Source: Diorhabda sublineata
Lineage: Eukaryota > Arthropoda > Insecta > Coleoptera > Chrysomelidae
DNA length: 64,000 bases
Direction of reading: 5' to 3'
NCBI RefSeq assembly: GCF_026230105.1
Contig: NC_079474.1
Span: forward strand, 1,064,187-1,128,186
Shown here piece by piece: positions 1-11,044 of the stretch; the first letter of the stretch is position 1; the number at the start of each line of letters is the position of its first letter. Both the position numbers and the translations under genes were made by a program. The notes under the pieces are model-generated. The model ran no database searches. It was not told the DNA's origin and saw only the letters and a list, made by a program, of their open reading frames with translations.

Positions 1-3000
1 CAAAAACTATGAGGAATTCGAAAAAAATTTTGTTATAAAAAATGTAGAACACAAAATTTTCTATAAAAAAGTGTTCTGGGTATTTTTTCCTAACCTCAAA
101 ATTTTTACCTTAAAATGGGTTTCTACACTCAAAAAAGTTTTGAATCGCGAATAACTCGAAAACTGCGGAGAATTCGAAAAAAAGTGCCAGAATAAAAATT
201 GTACATCACAAAATTCTCTACAGATTGGTTTTCAGGCGTTTTTCCTAACCTCAAAATTTTTACCTTAAAATTGGTTTCTACACTCAAAAAAGTTTTGAAT
301 CGCGAATAACTCGAAAACTGCGGAGAATTCGAAAAAAAGTGCCAGAATAAAAATTGTACAGCACAAAATTCTCTACAGATTGGTTTTCAGGCGTTTTTCC
401 TAACCTCAAAATTTTTACCTTAAAATGGGTTTCTACACTCAAAAAAGTTTTGAATCGCGAATAACTCGAAAACTGCGGAGAATTCGAAAAAAAGTGCCAG
501 AATAAAAATTGTACAGCACAAAATTCTCTACAGATTGGTTTTCAGGCGTGTTTCCTAACCTCAAAATTTTTACCTTAAAATTGGTTTCTACACTCAAAAA
601 AGTTTTGAATCGCGAATAACTCGAAAACTGCGGAGAATTCGAAAAAAAGTGCCAGAATAAAAATTGTACAGCAAAAAATTCTCTACAGATTGGTTTTCAG
701 GCGTGTTTCCTAATCTCAAAATTTTTACCTCAAAATTGGTTTCTACACTCAAAAAAGTTTTGAATCGCGAATAACTCGAAAACTGCGGAGAATTCGAAAA
801 AAAGTGCCAGAATAAAAATTGTACAGCAAAAAATTCTCTACAGATTGGTTTTCAGGCGTGTTTCCTAATCTCAAAATTTTTACCTTAAAATGGGTTTCTA
901 CACTCAAAAAAGTTTTGAATCGCGAATAACTCGAAAACTGCGGAGAATTCGAAAAAAAGTGCCAGAATAAAAATTGTACAGCAAAAAATTCTCTACAGAT
1001 TGGTTTTCAGGCGTGTTTCCTAATCTCAAAATTTTTACCTTAAAATGGGTTTCTACACTCAAAAAAGTTTTGAATCGCGAATAACTCGAAAACTGCGGAG
1101 AATTCGAAAAAAAGTGCCAGAATAAAAATTGTACAGCACAAAATTCTCTACAGATTGGTTTTCAGGCGTTTTTCCTAACCTCAAAATTTTTACCTTAAAA
1201 TGGGTTTCTACACTCAAAAAAGTTTTGAATCGCGAATAACTCGAAAACTGCGGAGAATTCGAAAAAAAGTGCCAGAATAAAAATTGTACAGCACAAAATT
1301 CTCTACAGATTGGTTTTCAGGCGTGTTTCCTAACCTCAAAATTTTTACCTTAAAATTGGTTTCTACACTCAAAAAAGTTTTGAATCGCGAATAACTCGAA
1401 AACTGCGGAGAATTCGAAAAAAAGTGCCAGAATAAAAATTGTACAGCAAAAAATTCTCTACAGATTGGTTTTCAGGCGTGTTTCCTAATCTCAAAATTTT
1501 TACCTCAAAATTGGTTTCTACACTCAAAAAAGTTTTGAATCGCGAATAACTCGAAAACTGCGGAGAATTCGAAAAAAAGTGCCAGAATAAAAATTGTACA
1601 GCAAAAAATTCTCTACAGATTGGTTTTCAGGCGTGTTTCCTAATCTCAAAATTTTTACCTCAAAATTGGTTTCTACACTCAAAAAAGTTTTGAATCGCGA
1701 ATAACTCGAAAACTGCGGAGAAATCGAAAAAAAGTGCCAGAATAAAAATTGTACATCACAAAATTCTCTGCAGATTGGTTTTCAGGCGTTTTTCCTAACC
1801 TCAAAATTTTTACCTCAAAATTGGTTTCTACACTCAAAAAAGTTTTGAATCGCGAATAACTCGAAAACTACGGAGAAATCGAAAAAAAGTGCCAGAATAA
1901 AAAATGTACAGCATAAAATTCTCTACAGATTGGTTTTCAGGCGTTTTTCCTAACCTCAAAATTTTTACCTTAAAATTGGTTTCTACACTCAAAAAAGTTT
2001 TGAATCGCGAATAACTCGAAAACTGCGGAGAATTCGAAAAAAAGTGCCAGAATAAAAATTGTACAGCAAAAAATTCTCTACAGATTGGTTTTCAGGCGTG
2101 TTTCCTAATCTCAAAATTTTTACCTCAAAATTGGTTTCTACACTCAAAAAAGTTTTGAATCGCGAATAACTCGAAAACTGCGGAGAATTCGAAAAAAAGT
2201 GCCAGAATAAAAATTGTACATCACAAAATTCTCTGCAGATTGGTTTTCAGGCGTTTTTCCTAACCTCAAAATTTTTACCTCAAAATTGGTTTCTACACTC
2301 AAAAAAGTTTTGAATCGCGAATAACTCAAAAACTACGGAGAAATCGAAAAAAAAAGTCAGAATAAAAAATGTACAGCACAAAATTCTCTACAGACTGGTT
2401 TTCAGGCGTTTTTCCTAACCTCAAAATTTTTACCTTAAAATTGGTTTCTACACTCAAAAAAGTTTTGAATCGCGAATAACTCGAAAACTACGGAGAAATC
2501 GAAAAAAAAGTCAGAATAAAAAATGTACAGCACAGAATTCTCTACAGACTGGTTTTCAGGCGTTTTTCCTAACCTCAAAATTTTTACCTTAAAATTGGTT
2601 TCTACACTCAAAAAAGTTTTGAATCGCGAATAACTCGAAAACTACGGAGAAATCGAAAAAAAAGTCAGAATAAAAAATGTACAGCACAAAATTCTCTACA
2701 GACTGGTTTTCAGGCGTTTTTCCTAACCTCAAAATTTTTACCTTAAAATTGGTTTCTACACTCAAAAAAGTTTTGAATCGCGAATAACTCGAAAACTACG
2801 GAGAAATCGAAAAAAAAGTCAGAATAAAAAATGTACAGCACAAAATTCTCTACAGACTGGTTTTCAGGCGTTTTTCCTAACCTCAAAATTTTTACCTCAA
2901 AATTGGTTTCTACACTCAAAAAAGTTTTGAATCGCGAATAACTCGAAAACTGCGGAGAAATTGAAAAAAAAGTCAGAATAAAAATTGTACATCACAAAAT

Positions 3001-3200
3001 TCTCTGCAGATTGGTTTTCAGGCGTTTTTCCTAACCTCAAAATTTTTACCTCAAAATTGGTTTCTACACTCAAAAAAATTTTGAATCGCGAATAACTCGA
3101 AACCTACGAAGATTTCGACACAAACTCCCTGGACAAAAAGTGTGGAAAACAATATTCTGTACAAAAGAGGTTTAAATTTTTCCCTAACCTCAAAATGTCA
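1..3200. repeat. Satellite array A, 155-bp monomer, about 20 copies
   Basis: The same block recurs every 155 bases (for example AACTGCGGAG at 161, 316, 471 and 626). Each monomer contains CGCGAATAACTCGAAAACT, TTGTACAGCACAAAATTC and CCTAACCTCAAAATTTTTAC. The first ~115 bases are closer to array B, so the left edge is a transition between subfamilies and the array probably continues outside the window. Variants such as CAGGCGTGTTTCCTAATC against CAGGCGTTTTTCCTAACC are not random: the run starting at 546 reappears at 1,321, an offset of five monomers. Copies degrade towards the right end. No coding frame is supported. Confidence 0.97.
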
Positions 3201-4180
3201 CTTGATTTTTTGAGTTAGAGCAGTTTCCATGGCTTGAATTCGCCCGGCGGGAATTCGCGATTCTATCTACGGCTTTCGGGCGATTTACTCAGAAATAGTG
3301 ACTCCAACGAAAAAATAACTGGAGACCTTTTTTGTAGAAAATTTTTTGTTCTACATTTTTTATAATTTCAATTTTTTTCAAATTCCTCTTAATTTTCGAG
3401 TTATTCGCGTTTCAAAATTTTGTTTGTTCCATCCTAAATTACCCGTACTATAAAACACATACTTTATTATGTGATAACACACGATTTTCTTAATAATATT
3501 GGTAATGGAAATCGAATGCAGTCACGATAGGTTTTTGTCGTTAATTACTTAAGTCAGCCATTTTGATTTCCGCGCTCAAATTAATGCAATAAATCTTTGT
3601 TTTCACTTAAATCAAAAGTAAAATTAAAAATCAACTAAAATCATTACGAAGTACGTCATATTATTGATTCATACAGTGTGTATCTTCAATTTGGTATACA
3701 CGAACGTGCTCTGCACGCTTTTTCTATGATATTCTATGACATATGATTTCTACAGATATTCGCTGGATTCAAAAGTTTCATAATTATTTTCTTTGATTAA
3801 CTATGAACTAAATTTACGATTTTTGGAAAAAAACGACCCTTATAATACGAATTAAGGGGTGTAATAGACAAAACACCCCGCAATTCATATTAAATAACTT
3901 TCATACGTACGGAACTAACTATAATTTCACAAATTATCTAGTACAATGAAAATTATATTTTTAAACGTTTTTCCCATGGTATTTTATCACAATATGGTGT
4001 CAAACAATTCCAAAATTTGTCAAAAATTATAGTCTACTATAAAATAGAGTCAGACAATCGTCAATTCAGGTAAAAAACTAAATTTTTTAGGTTATTTATT
4101 TCTTAAATAATAGTTCCGGCTCGAAGGACCATTATTTAACAGTTTGTGACGTAATTATATAGTTACTGCTCGTTCTACGT
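3201..4180. other. Spacer between arrays A and B, mostly unique
   Basis: AT-rich, non-repetitive sequence with no credible ORF. It starts with a short GC-richer patch near 3,238-3,290 that includes GAATTCGCCCGGCGGGAATTC. A single inverted satellite fragment lies at 3,332-3,422 and is listed separately. The rest shows nothing I can identify. Confidence 0.6.
3332..3422 (-). repeat. Lone inverted monomer fragment of the A/B satellite
   Basis: The reverse complement of this stretch contains GAAACGCGAATAACTCGAAAA followed by a GAGGAATTTG-like segment and a TAAAAAATGTAGAAC-like segment, in the order found in array A and B monomers. It is the only inverted copy I found near the arrays. Confidence 0.75.
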
Positions 4181-4194
4181 TATATATACAGGGT
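4181..4194 (+). other. TATATATACAGGGT terminal-type motif bordering array B
   Basis: This motif sits directly before the first degenerate monomer of array B. The same TATA(C)AGGGTG motif, or its complement, recurs at 27,357, 35,622, 44,815, 45,051 and 45,231, where it looks like the end of short dispersed elements. Calling it an element end is inference. Confidence 0.45.
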
Positions 4195-6205
4195 AAAAAT
4201 GAAAAACGTTTTGTTGTAAAAAATGTAGAGTATAAAATTTTAAATTAAAAAGTTCGAAATATTTTTTCCTAACCTCAAAATTGTTACCTTAAAATTGGTT
4301 TACACACTCAAAAATATTTTGAAACGCGAATAACTCAAAAAATATGAGGAATTCGAAAAAAATTTTGTGATAAAAAATGTAGAGCGCAAAATTTTTTATA
4401 AAAAAGTGTTCTGGGTATTTTTCCTAACCTCAAAATTGTTACCTTAAAATTGGTTTACACACTCAAAAATATTTTGAAACGCGAATAACTCAAAAAATAT
4501 GAGGAATTCGAAAAAAATTTTGTGATAAAAAATGTAGAGCGCAAAATTTTTTATAAAAAAGTGTTCTGGGTATTTTTTCCTAACCTCAAAATTGTTACCT
4601 TAAAATTGGTTTACACACTCAAAAATATTTTGAAACGCGAATAACTCAAAAAATATGAGGAATTCGAAAAAAATTTTGTGATAAAAAATGTAGAGCGCAA
4701 AATTTTTTATAAAAAAGTGTTCTGGGTATTTTTTCCTAACCTCAAAATTGTTACCTTAAAATTGGTTTACACACTCAAAAATATTTTGAAACGCGAATAA
4801 CTCAAAAAATATGAGGAATTCGAAAAAAATTTTGTGATAAAAAATGTAGAGCGCAAAATTTTTTATAAAAAAGTGTTCTGGGTATTTTTTCCTAACCTCA
4901 AAATTGTTACCTTAAAATTGTTTTATACACTCAAAAATATTTTGAAACGCGAATAACTCAAAAAATATGAGGAATTCGAAAAAAATTTTTTGATAAAAAA
5001 TGTAGAGCGCAAAATTTTTTATAAAAAAGTGTTCTGGGTATTTTTTCCTAACCTCAAAATTGTTACCTTAAAATTGGTTTACACACTCAAAAATATTTTG
5101 AAACGCGAATAACTCAAAAAATATGAGGAATTCGAAAAAAATTTTGTGATAAAAAATGTAGAGCGCAAAATTTTTTATAAAAAAGTGTTCTGGGTATTTT
5201 TTCCTAACCTCAAAATTGTTACCTTAAAATTGGTTTACACACTCAAAAATATTTTGAAACGCGAATAACTCAAAAAATATGAGGAATTCGAAAAAAATTT
5301 TTTGATAAAAAATGTAGAGCGCAAAATTTTTTATAAAAAAGTGTTCTGGGTATTTTTTCCTAACCTCAAAATTGTTACCTTAAAATTGTTTTATACACTC
5401 AAAAATATTTTGAAACGCGAATAACTCAAAAAATATGAGGAATTCGAAAAAAATTTTTTGATAAAAAATGTAGAGCGCAAAATTTTTTATAAAAAAGTGT
5501 TCTGGGTATTTTTTCCTAACCTCAAAATTGTTACCTTAAAATTGGTTTACACACTCAAAAATATTTTGAAACGCGAATAACTCAAAAAATATGAGGAATT
5601 CGAAAAAAATTTTGTGATAAAAAATGTAGAGCGCAAAATTTTTTATAAAAAAGTGTTCTGGGTATTTTTTCCTAACCTCAAAATTGTTACCTTAAAATTG
5701 GTTTACACACTCAAAAATATTTTGAAACGCGAATAACTCAAAAAATATGAGGAATTCGAAAAAAATTTTTTGATAAAAAATGTAGAGCGCAAAATTTTTT
5801 ATAAAAAAGTGTTCTGGGTATTTTTTCCTAACCTCAAAATTGTTACCTTAAAATTGTTTTATACACTCAAAAATATTTTGAAACGCGAATAACTCAAAAA
5901 ATATGAGGAATTCGAAAAAAATTTTTTGATAAAAAATGTAGAGCGCAAAATTTTTTATAAAAAAGTGTTCTGGGTATTTTTTCCTAACCTCAAAATTGTT
6001 ACCTTAAAATTGTTTTATACACTCAAAAATATTTTGAAACGCGAATAACTCAAAAAATATGAGGAATTCGAAAAAAATTTTTTGATAAAAAATGTAGAGC
6101 GCAAAATTTTTTATAAAAAAGTGTTCTGGGTATTTTTTCCTAACCTCAAAATTGTTACCTTAAAATTGTTTTATACACTCAAAAATATTGTGAAACGCGA
6201 GTAAA
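4195..6205. repeat. Satellite array B, 155-156-bp monomer, about 13 copies
   Basis: TTGTTACCTT recurs at 4,281, 4,436 and 4,592 and onward to the end. Monomers carry GAAACGCGAATAACTC, GAGGAATTCG, TAAAAAATGTAGAGCGC and GTGTTCTGGGTA. Order and sequence parallel array A, so they are sister subfamilies. Two variants (GGTTTACACACTC and GTTTTATACACTC; TTTTGTGATAAA and TTTTTTGATAAA) are interspersed. The first copy at 4,195 is the most diverged. Confidence 0.97.
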
Positions 6206-7189
6206 GTAAAATTTTTTCTAAACAACCAGAAATGTTTTACAGATTTTCTAAATAGCCCCAAGATACGGTTCAAAATGATTTTGGTTTTAGCGCCTTCGTT
6301 TTTTTTTCATCCAGCTGCCCTTTTTGTCCATAAGGCACCAGGAGACGTTACCCAACGCGTTAAAGTACTACTCAATGTTTTATCTAAACTTCCTGAGTGG
6401 TTAGTACCGATGTACGGATCCTGGATCCTTATAGAAGCTTCCTGGAGATACCCCGGACTGGTAGAACCCCCAAAGACACATGTTGTTTCATGTCCAATGT
6501 CCAAAATCAATTATTTTCCTCGGTATGTTACATAGTTTTAAAATTGGACATATTTATGGTCATATATTAACGGGTTTATTATGATTGAATAGCTCCAAAT
6601 ACTGATGAGTTTGTACGAAATCGATTTCCCAAATATACAGATGAGTAAGTTGAAAATAGTGTCTGCCGGTATTCATTGGGCCTTCACTGATTCAACCTTT
6701 TCTTTTTTGAATCTATTATTAGACTATGCAACAATTAGTCGGTAATTACCAACGAAAAAAACCGAATAATTACTAGTTTTGAGACCCGGTTCCGGAATAT
6801 ACAAGACAAAAAACTTCATAATAAAGAAAAAACTACCGTTTACGTTTTTCGTTTCGTCTTGGAAAGTACCATATGTCGAAAAATCTAAACAAGTATAAGT
6901 GCGTATGAAGTACCCGGCCCACTTTGTTCGACATGCATATCATTAACGAAATTATGGTTTTTTGGAGGCCGCGAACTTGTAATTTTTCTTCCTTCGGGGA
7001 TTTTTTCGGACGTTGACTGTCACAGATCGAAGAATATTTTTTACTCGTTTTCACATGCTGTTTCCTTCGAGTTTTTTTTCATAAACTAACAACCGGTGCT
7101 CATATCTTACAAAATATATCGAAAAAAAAACATTCCAATACAAAAATCGTCCGTAATAACCCGACGACATTTATATTTGTCGATATCCC
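6206..7189. other. Unique stretch, possible degenerate mobile DNA, no supported gene
   Basis: Non-repetitive, with higher complexity around 6,275-6,520, where both strands are open for 67-86 codons. I see no family motif, no splice context and no supporting frame on either strand, so I do not call a gene. A minus-strand open stretch at 6,833-7,054 is lysine/arginine rich and equally unrecognised. The right end grades into the first, shortened copy of array C. Confidence 0.5.
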
Positions 7190-9755
7190 AAAAAAACTCA
7201 TTCAAAACATGTTTTTCCATATTTCCTGAAGCTTTTTGGTCCCATAAGTACCCGGCTGGACCTAGAGATGTCGGTAGCTGCTCGAAAAATGCCACTGAAC
7301 TAAAAAGTTCACAAAATATTAAATAGTAAACGAAATTGTACAACCTGCAAGGACCAGCATCACACCAAATGAAATGACGAGTCTAGAATTGTTGAAAAAA
7401 ACCTAAAAGAAAAAAGATGGCCAGCTAGAACGTGGGTTCGTTATGAAATAAAATAATAATCAATACAATGGACTGAAGAGGGAGGACCAGGTTCAAAACA
7501 TTTATATCCCAAAAAAACGTATTCAAAACATGTTTTTCCATCTTTCCTGAAGCTTTTTTCCATAAAAACCACAATCCGTCATCTGCCTATTCCAATAAAC
7601 AAAAGTAATAATAATCACACGGCGATAAATCGGGACTATATGGAGGATAATCCGCTGATTCTCAGTCCAACGTTTGTATCGTATGTGGATGGTCCCATAA
7701 GTACCTTGTTGGACCTAGAGATGTCGGTAGTTCCTCGAAAAATACCACTGAACTAAAAAGTTCACAAAATATTAAATAGTAAACGAAATTGTACAACCTG
7801 CAAGGACCAGCATCACACCAAATGAAATGACGAGTCTAGAAATGTCGAAAAAAAAACGAAAAGAAAAAAAATGGCCAGCTAGAACGTGGGTTCGTTATGA
7901 AATAAAATAATAATCAATACAATGGACTGAAGAGGGAGGACCAGGTTCAAAACATTTATATCCCAAAAAAACGTATTCAAAACATGTTTTTCCATCTTTC
8001 CTGAAGCTTTTTTCCATAAAAACCACAATCCGTCATCTGCCTATTCCAATAAACAAAAGTAATAATAATCACACGGCGATAAATCGGGACTATATGGAGG
8101 ATAATCCGCTGATTCTCAGTCCAACGTTTGTATCGTACGTGGATGGTCCCATAAGTACCTTGTTGGACCTAGAGATGTCGGTAGTTCCTCGAAAAATACC
8201 ACTGAACTAAAAAGTTCACAAAATATTAAATAGTAAACGAAATTGTACAACCTGCAAGGACCAGCATCACACCAAATGAAATGACGAGTCTAGAAATGTC
8301 GAAAAAAAAACCAAAAGAAAAAAATGGCCAGCTAGAACGTGGGTTCGTTATGAAATAAAATAATAATCAATACAATGGACTGAAGAGGGAGGACCAGGTT
8401 CAAAACATTTATATCCCAGAAAAACTCATTCAAAACATGTTTTTCCATATTTCCTGAAGCTTTTTTTCATAAAAACCACAATTCGTCATCTGCCTATTCC
8501 AATAAACAAAAGTAATAATAATCACACGGCGATAAATCGGGACTATATGGAGGATAATCCGCTGATTCTCAGTCCAACGTTTGTATCGTATGTGGATGGT
8601 CCCATAAGTACCTTGTTGGACCTAGAGATGTCGGTAGTTCCTCGAAAAATACCACTGAACTAAAAAGTTCACAAAATATTAAATAGTAAACGAAATTGTA
8701 CAACCTGCAAGGACCAGCATCACACCAAATGAAATGACGAGTCTAGAAATGTCGAAAAAAAAACGAAAAGAAAAAAAATGGCCAGCTAGAACGTGGGTTC
8801 GTTATGAAATAAAATAATAATCAATACAATGGACTGAAGAGGGAGGACCAGGTTCAAAACATTTATATCCCAGAAAAACTCATTCAAAACATGTTTTTCC
8901 ATATTTCCTGAAGCTTTTTTTCATAAAAACCACAATTCGTCATCTGCCTATTCCAATAAACAAAAGTAATAATAATCACACGGCGATAAATCGGGACCAT
9001 AGGGAGGATAATACGCTGATTCTCAGTCCAACGTTTGTATCGTATGTGGATGGTCCCATAAGTACCTTGTTGGACCTAGAGATGTCGGTAGTTCCTCGAA
9101 AAATACCACTGAACTAAAAAGTTCACAAAATATTAAATAGTAAACGAAATTGTACAACCTGCAAGGACCAGCATCACACCAAATGAAATGACGAGTCTAG
9201 AAATGTCGAAAAAAAAACGAAAAGAAAAAAAATGGCCAGCTAGAACGTGGGTTCGTTATGAAATAAAATAATAATCAATACAATGGACTGAAGAGGGAGG
9301 ACCAGGTTCAAAACATTTATATCCCAGAAAAACTCATTCAAAACATGTTTTTCCATATTTCCTGAAGCTTTTTTTCATAAAAACCACAATTCGTCATCTG
9401 CCTATTCCAATAAACAAAAGTAATAATAATCACACGGCGATAAATCGGGACCATAGGGAGGATAATACGCTGATTCTCAGTCCAACGTTTGTATCGTATG
9501 TGGATGGTCCCATAAGTACCTTGTTGGACCTAGAGATGTCGGTAGTTCCTCGAAAAATACCACTGAACTAAAAAGTTCACAAAATATTAAATAGTAAACG
9601 AAATTGTACAACCTGCAAGGACCAGCATCACACCAAATGAAATGACGAGTCTAGAAATGTCGAAAAAAAAACGAAAAGAAAAAAAATGGCCAGCTAGAAC
9701 GTGGGTTCGTTATGAAATAAAATAATAATCAACACGATGGACTGAAGAGGGAGGA
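7190..9755. repeat. Tandem array C, 454-bp unit, about 5.5 copies
   Basis: GGCCAGCTAGAACGTGGG occurs at 7,419, 7,873, 8,326, 8,780, 9,234 and 9,688, a spacing of 453-454. Copies are nearly identical (AACGTATTC/AACTCATTC and CTATATGG/CCATAGGG variants), which implies recent amplification. The first copy is short: it joins GAAGCTTTTT directly to GGTCCCATAAG and lacks about 140 bases present in all later copies. The last copy ends near 9,755, where GGTTCAAA runs into unrelated sequence. No frame is open through the unit. Confidence 0.97.
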
Positions 9756-11044
9756 CCAGGTTCAAAGAAGACAAAGCGAAATCGGCGTATTTGGACAAGA
9801 TAATCCACCACCACCAGTTCAACAATATTTTTCCAATACCCCAAACTTTTCGAGTAACTTATGACTCCAAAACAAAGAAATTGAAGAATTTTCCTCAGTT
9901 CTGGATGGTTTTTCCTTGATAAGTGATAAATCATGGATATGAGCTCGAAATTAAACAACCGTCGTTCCTATGGGTCAGTTCTGGATGGTTTACCAGCATT
10001 CGATTACCAGAAATACTGGAAAAAATCGATTGGTCCCACCAATTCGGAACATCCAATCGATACTCCATGATTCCCATACTATATTTCGATTTGAACCGAA
10101 TCAAACCAAATTTTCAAACTGGTTCAATGAGTCTTGGTACAATAGACCTTTCAGATTATCCCCTTCAACTTTATTTCCTTCCTTGAAGTTCCGATGTAGA
10201 TTTAGTTGAAGATTTCGAATCTACAATGAAATCTTTTGATCTGGTTTTGACTTCAATATGGTTCGTGATGGACCGAGGCAATTGGGTGGGAAGAACCTTG
10301 TTGAGGAAAGAAGAAGATCAAAGGACAAGAGGACGTCCACGACGAAACCGTGGAGATGATTTGGAAAGGAATAGAGAATTGGCGTGAACAAAACTAGATG
10401 GAGGAAAGCAGAGCCGAGGTCTGTTGAGCTCTGGCGAATTTCTACCGCGAGATTTTTGGGTTTATGGTAGACGGTACGTCTGTAGTATTGAGAACAGTTT
10501 TTGGAAATCGACTGAACAAAATAATAAGAAAATTTTCTTTCGTAAAAATAAACTACTTACGCAAACACGATAATTTTCCTTATTCCACGAAAAATAATTG
10601 GTTCCAGTCACAAAATGGTGGTTATCAATATTAATAAGAAGTAGGAGGGTTGTAATCAAAAATCAATTTGAATATATAGGCAGGCAGTTGGTGGCGGTTG
10701 GTTGATAGGGGAGGGTATATACGGTGACCATTTCTAGAATAATTCGTTTTTGAATTTCGATCTATTACGGAAATAATTTAGTAGTAAGACAAAGTTAAAG
10801 ACAGATTTAACAAATGCTGTATTGAAATCGAAGAATCAACGGGAAAAAATGCCAATAGAAGTGCCCCAAACACGCTCGTCCAACTATTTTAACATGATGC
10901 CAAATTTGATGACAATTGCACGATAAAAAATATTAAAAGAGACCTACGTCCAACGCTAGACGCGGTTAACTGTTTGATTATGACGATGATGAAACTTAAT
11001 AATGAAGTTATCAACCCCATAGATGCATTTGAACATCTGGTCAT
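9756..11044. other. Unique stretch between arrays C and D
   Basis: Non-repetitive sequence with short open frames on both strands near 9,920-10,210 that match nothing I recognise. A possible non-LTR retrotransposon tail at 10,310-10,470 is listed separately. The remainder, 10,480-11,040, is AT-rich with no visible gene. Confidence 0.5.
10310..10470 (+). pseudogene. Possible degenerate non-LTR retrotransposon 3' coding remnant
   Basis: Translation near 10,320-10,385 gives RTRGRPRRNRGDDLERN, which resembles the GRPxxRWxDDL segment found near the C-terminus of many insect non-LTR (jockey/RTE-type) polyproteins. After it the frame breaks with stops, and another frame gives EESRAEVC. The conserved tryptophan is lost or shifted. 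The resemblance rests on a short motif, so this is tentative. A protein search against retrotransposon polyproteins would settle it. Confidence 0.35.

Noticed and set aside
6275..6535. 86-codon + strand frame and 67-codon minus frame
   Set aside because: Overlapping open frames in unique DNA with no recognisable motif, no codon signal strong enough to prefer either strand, and no splice support.
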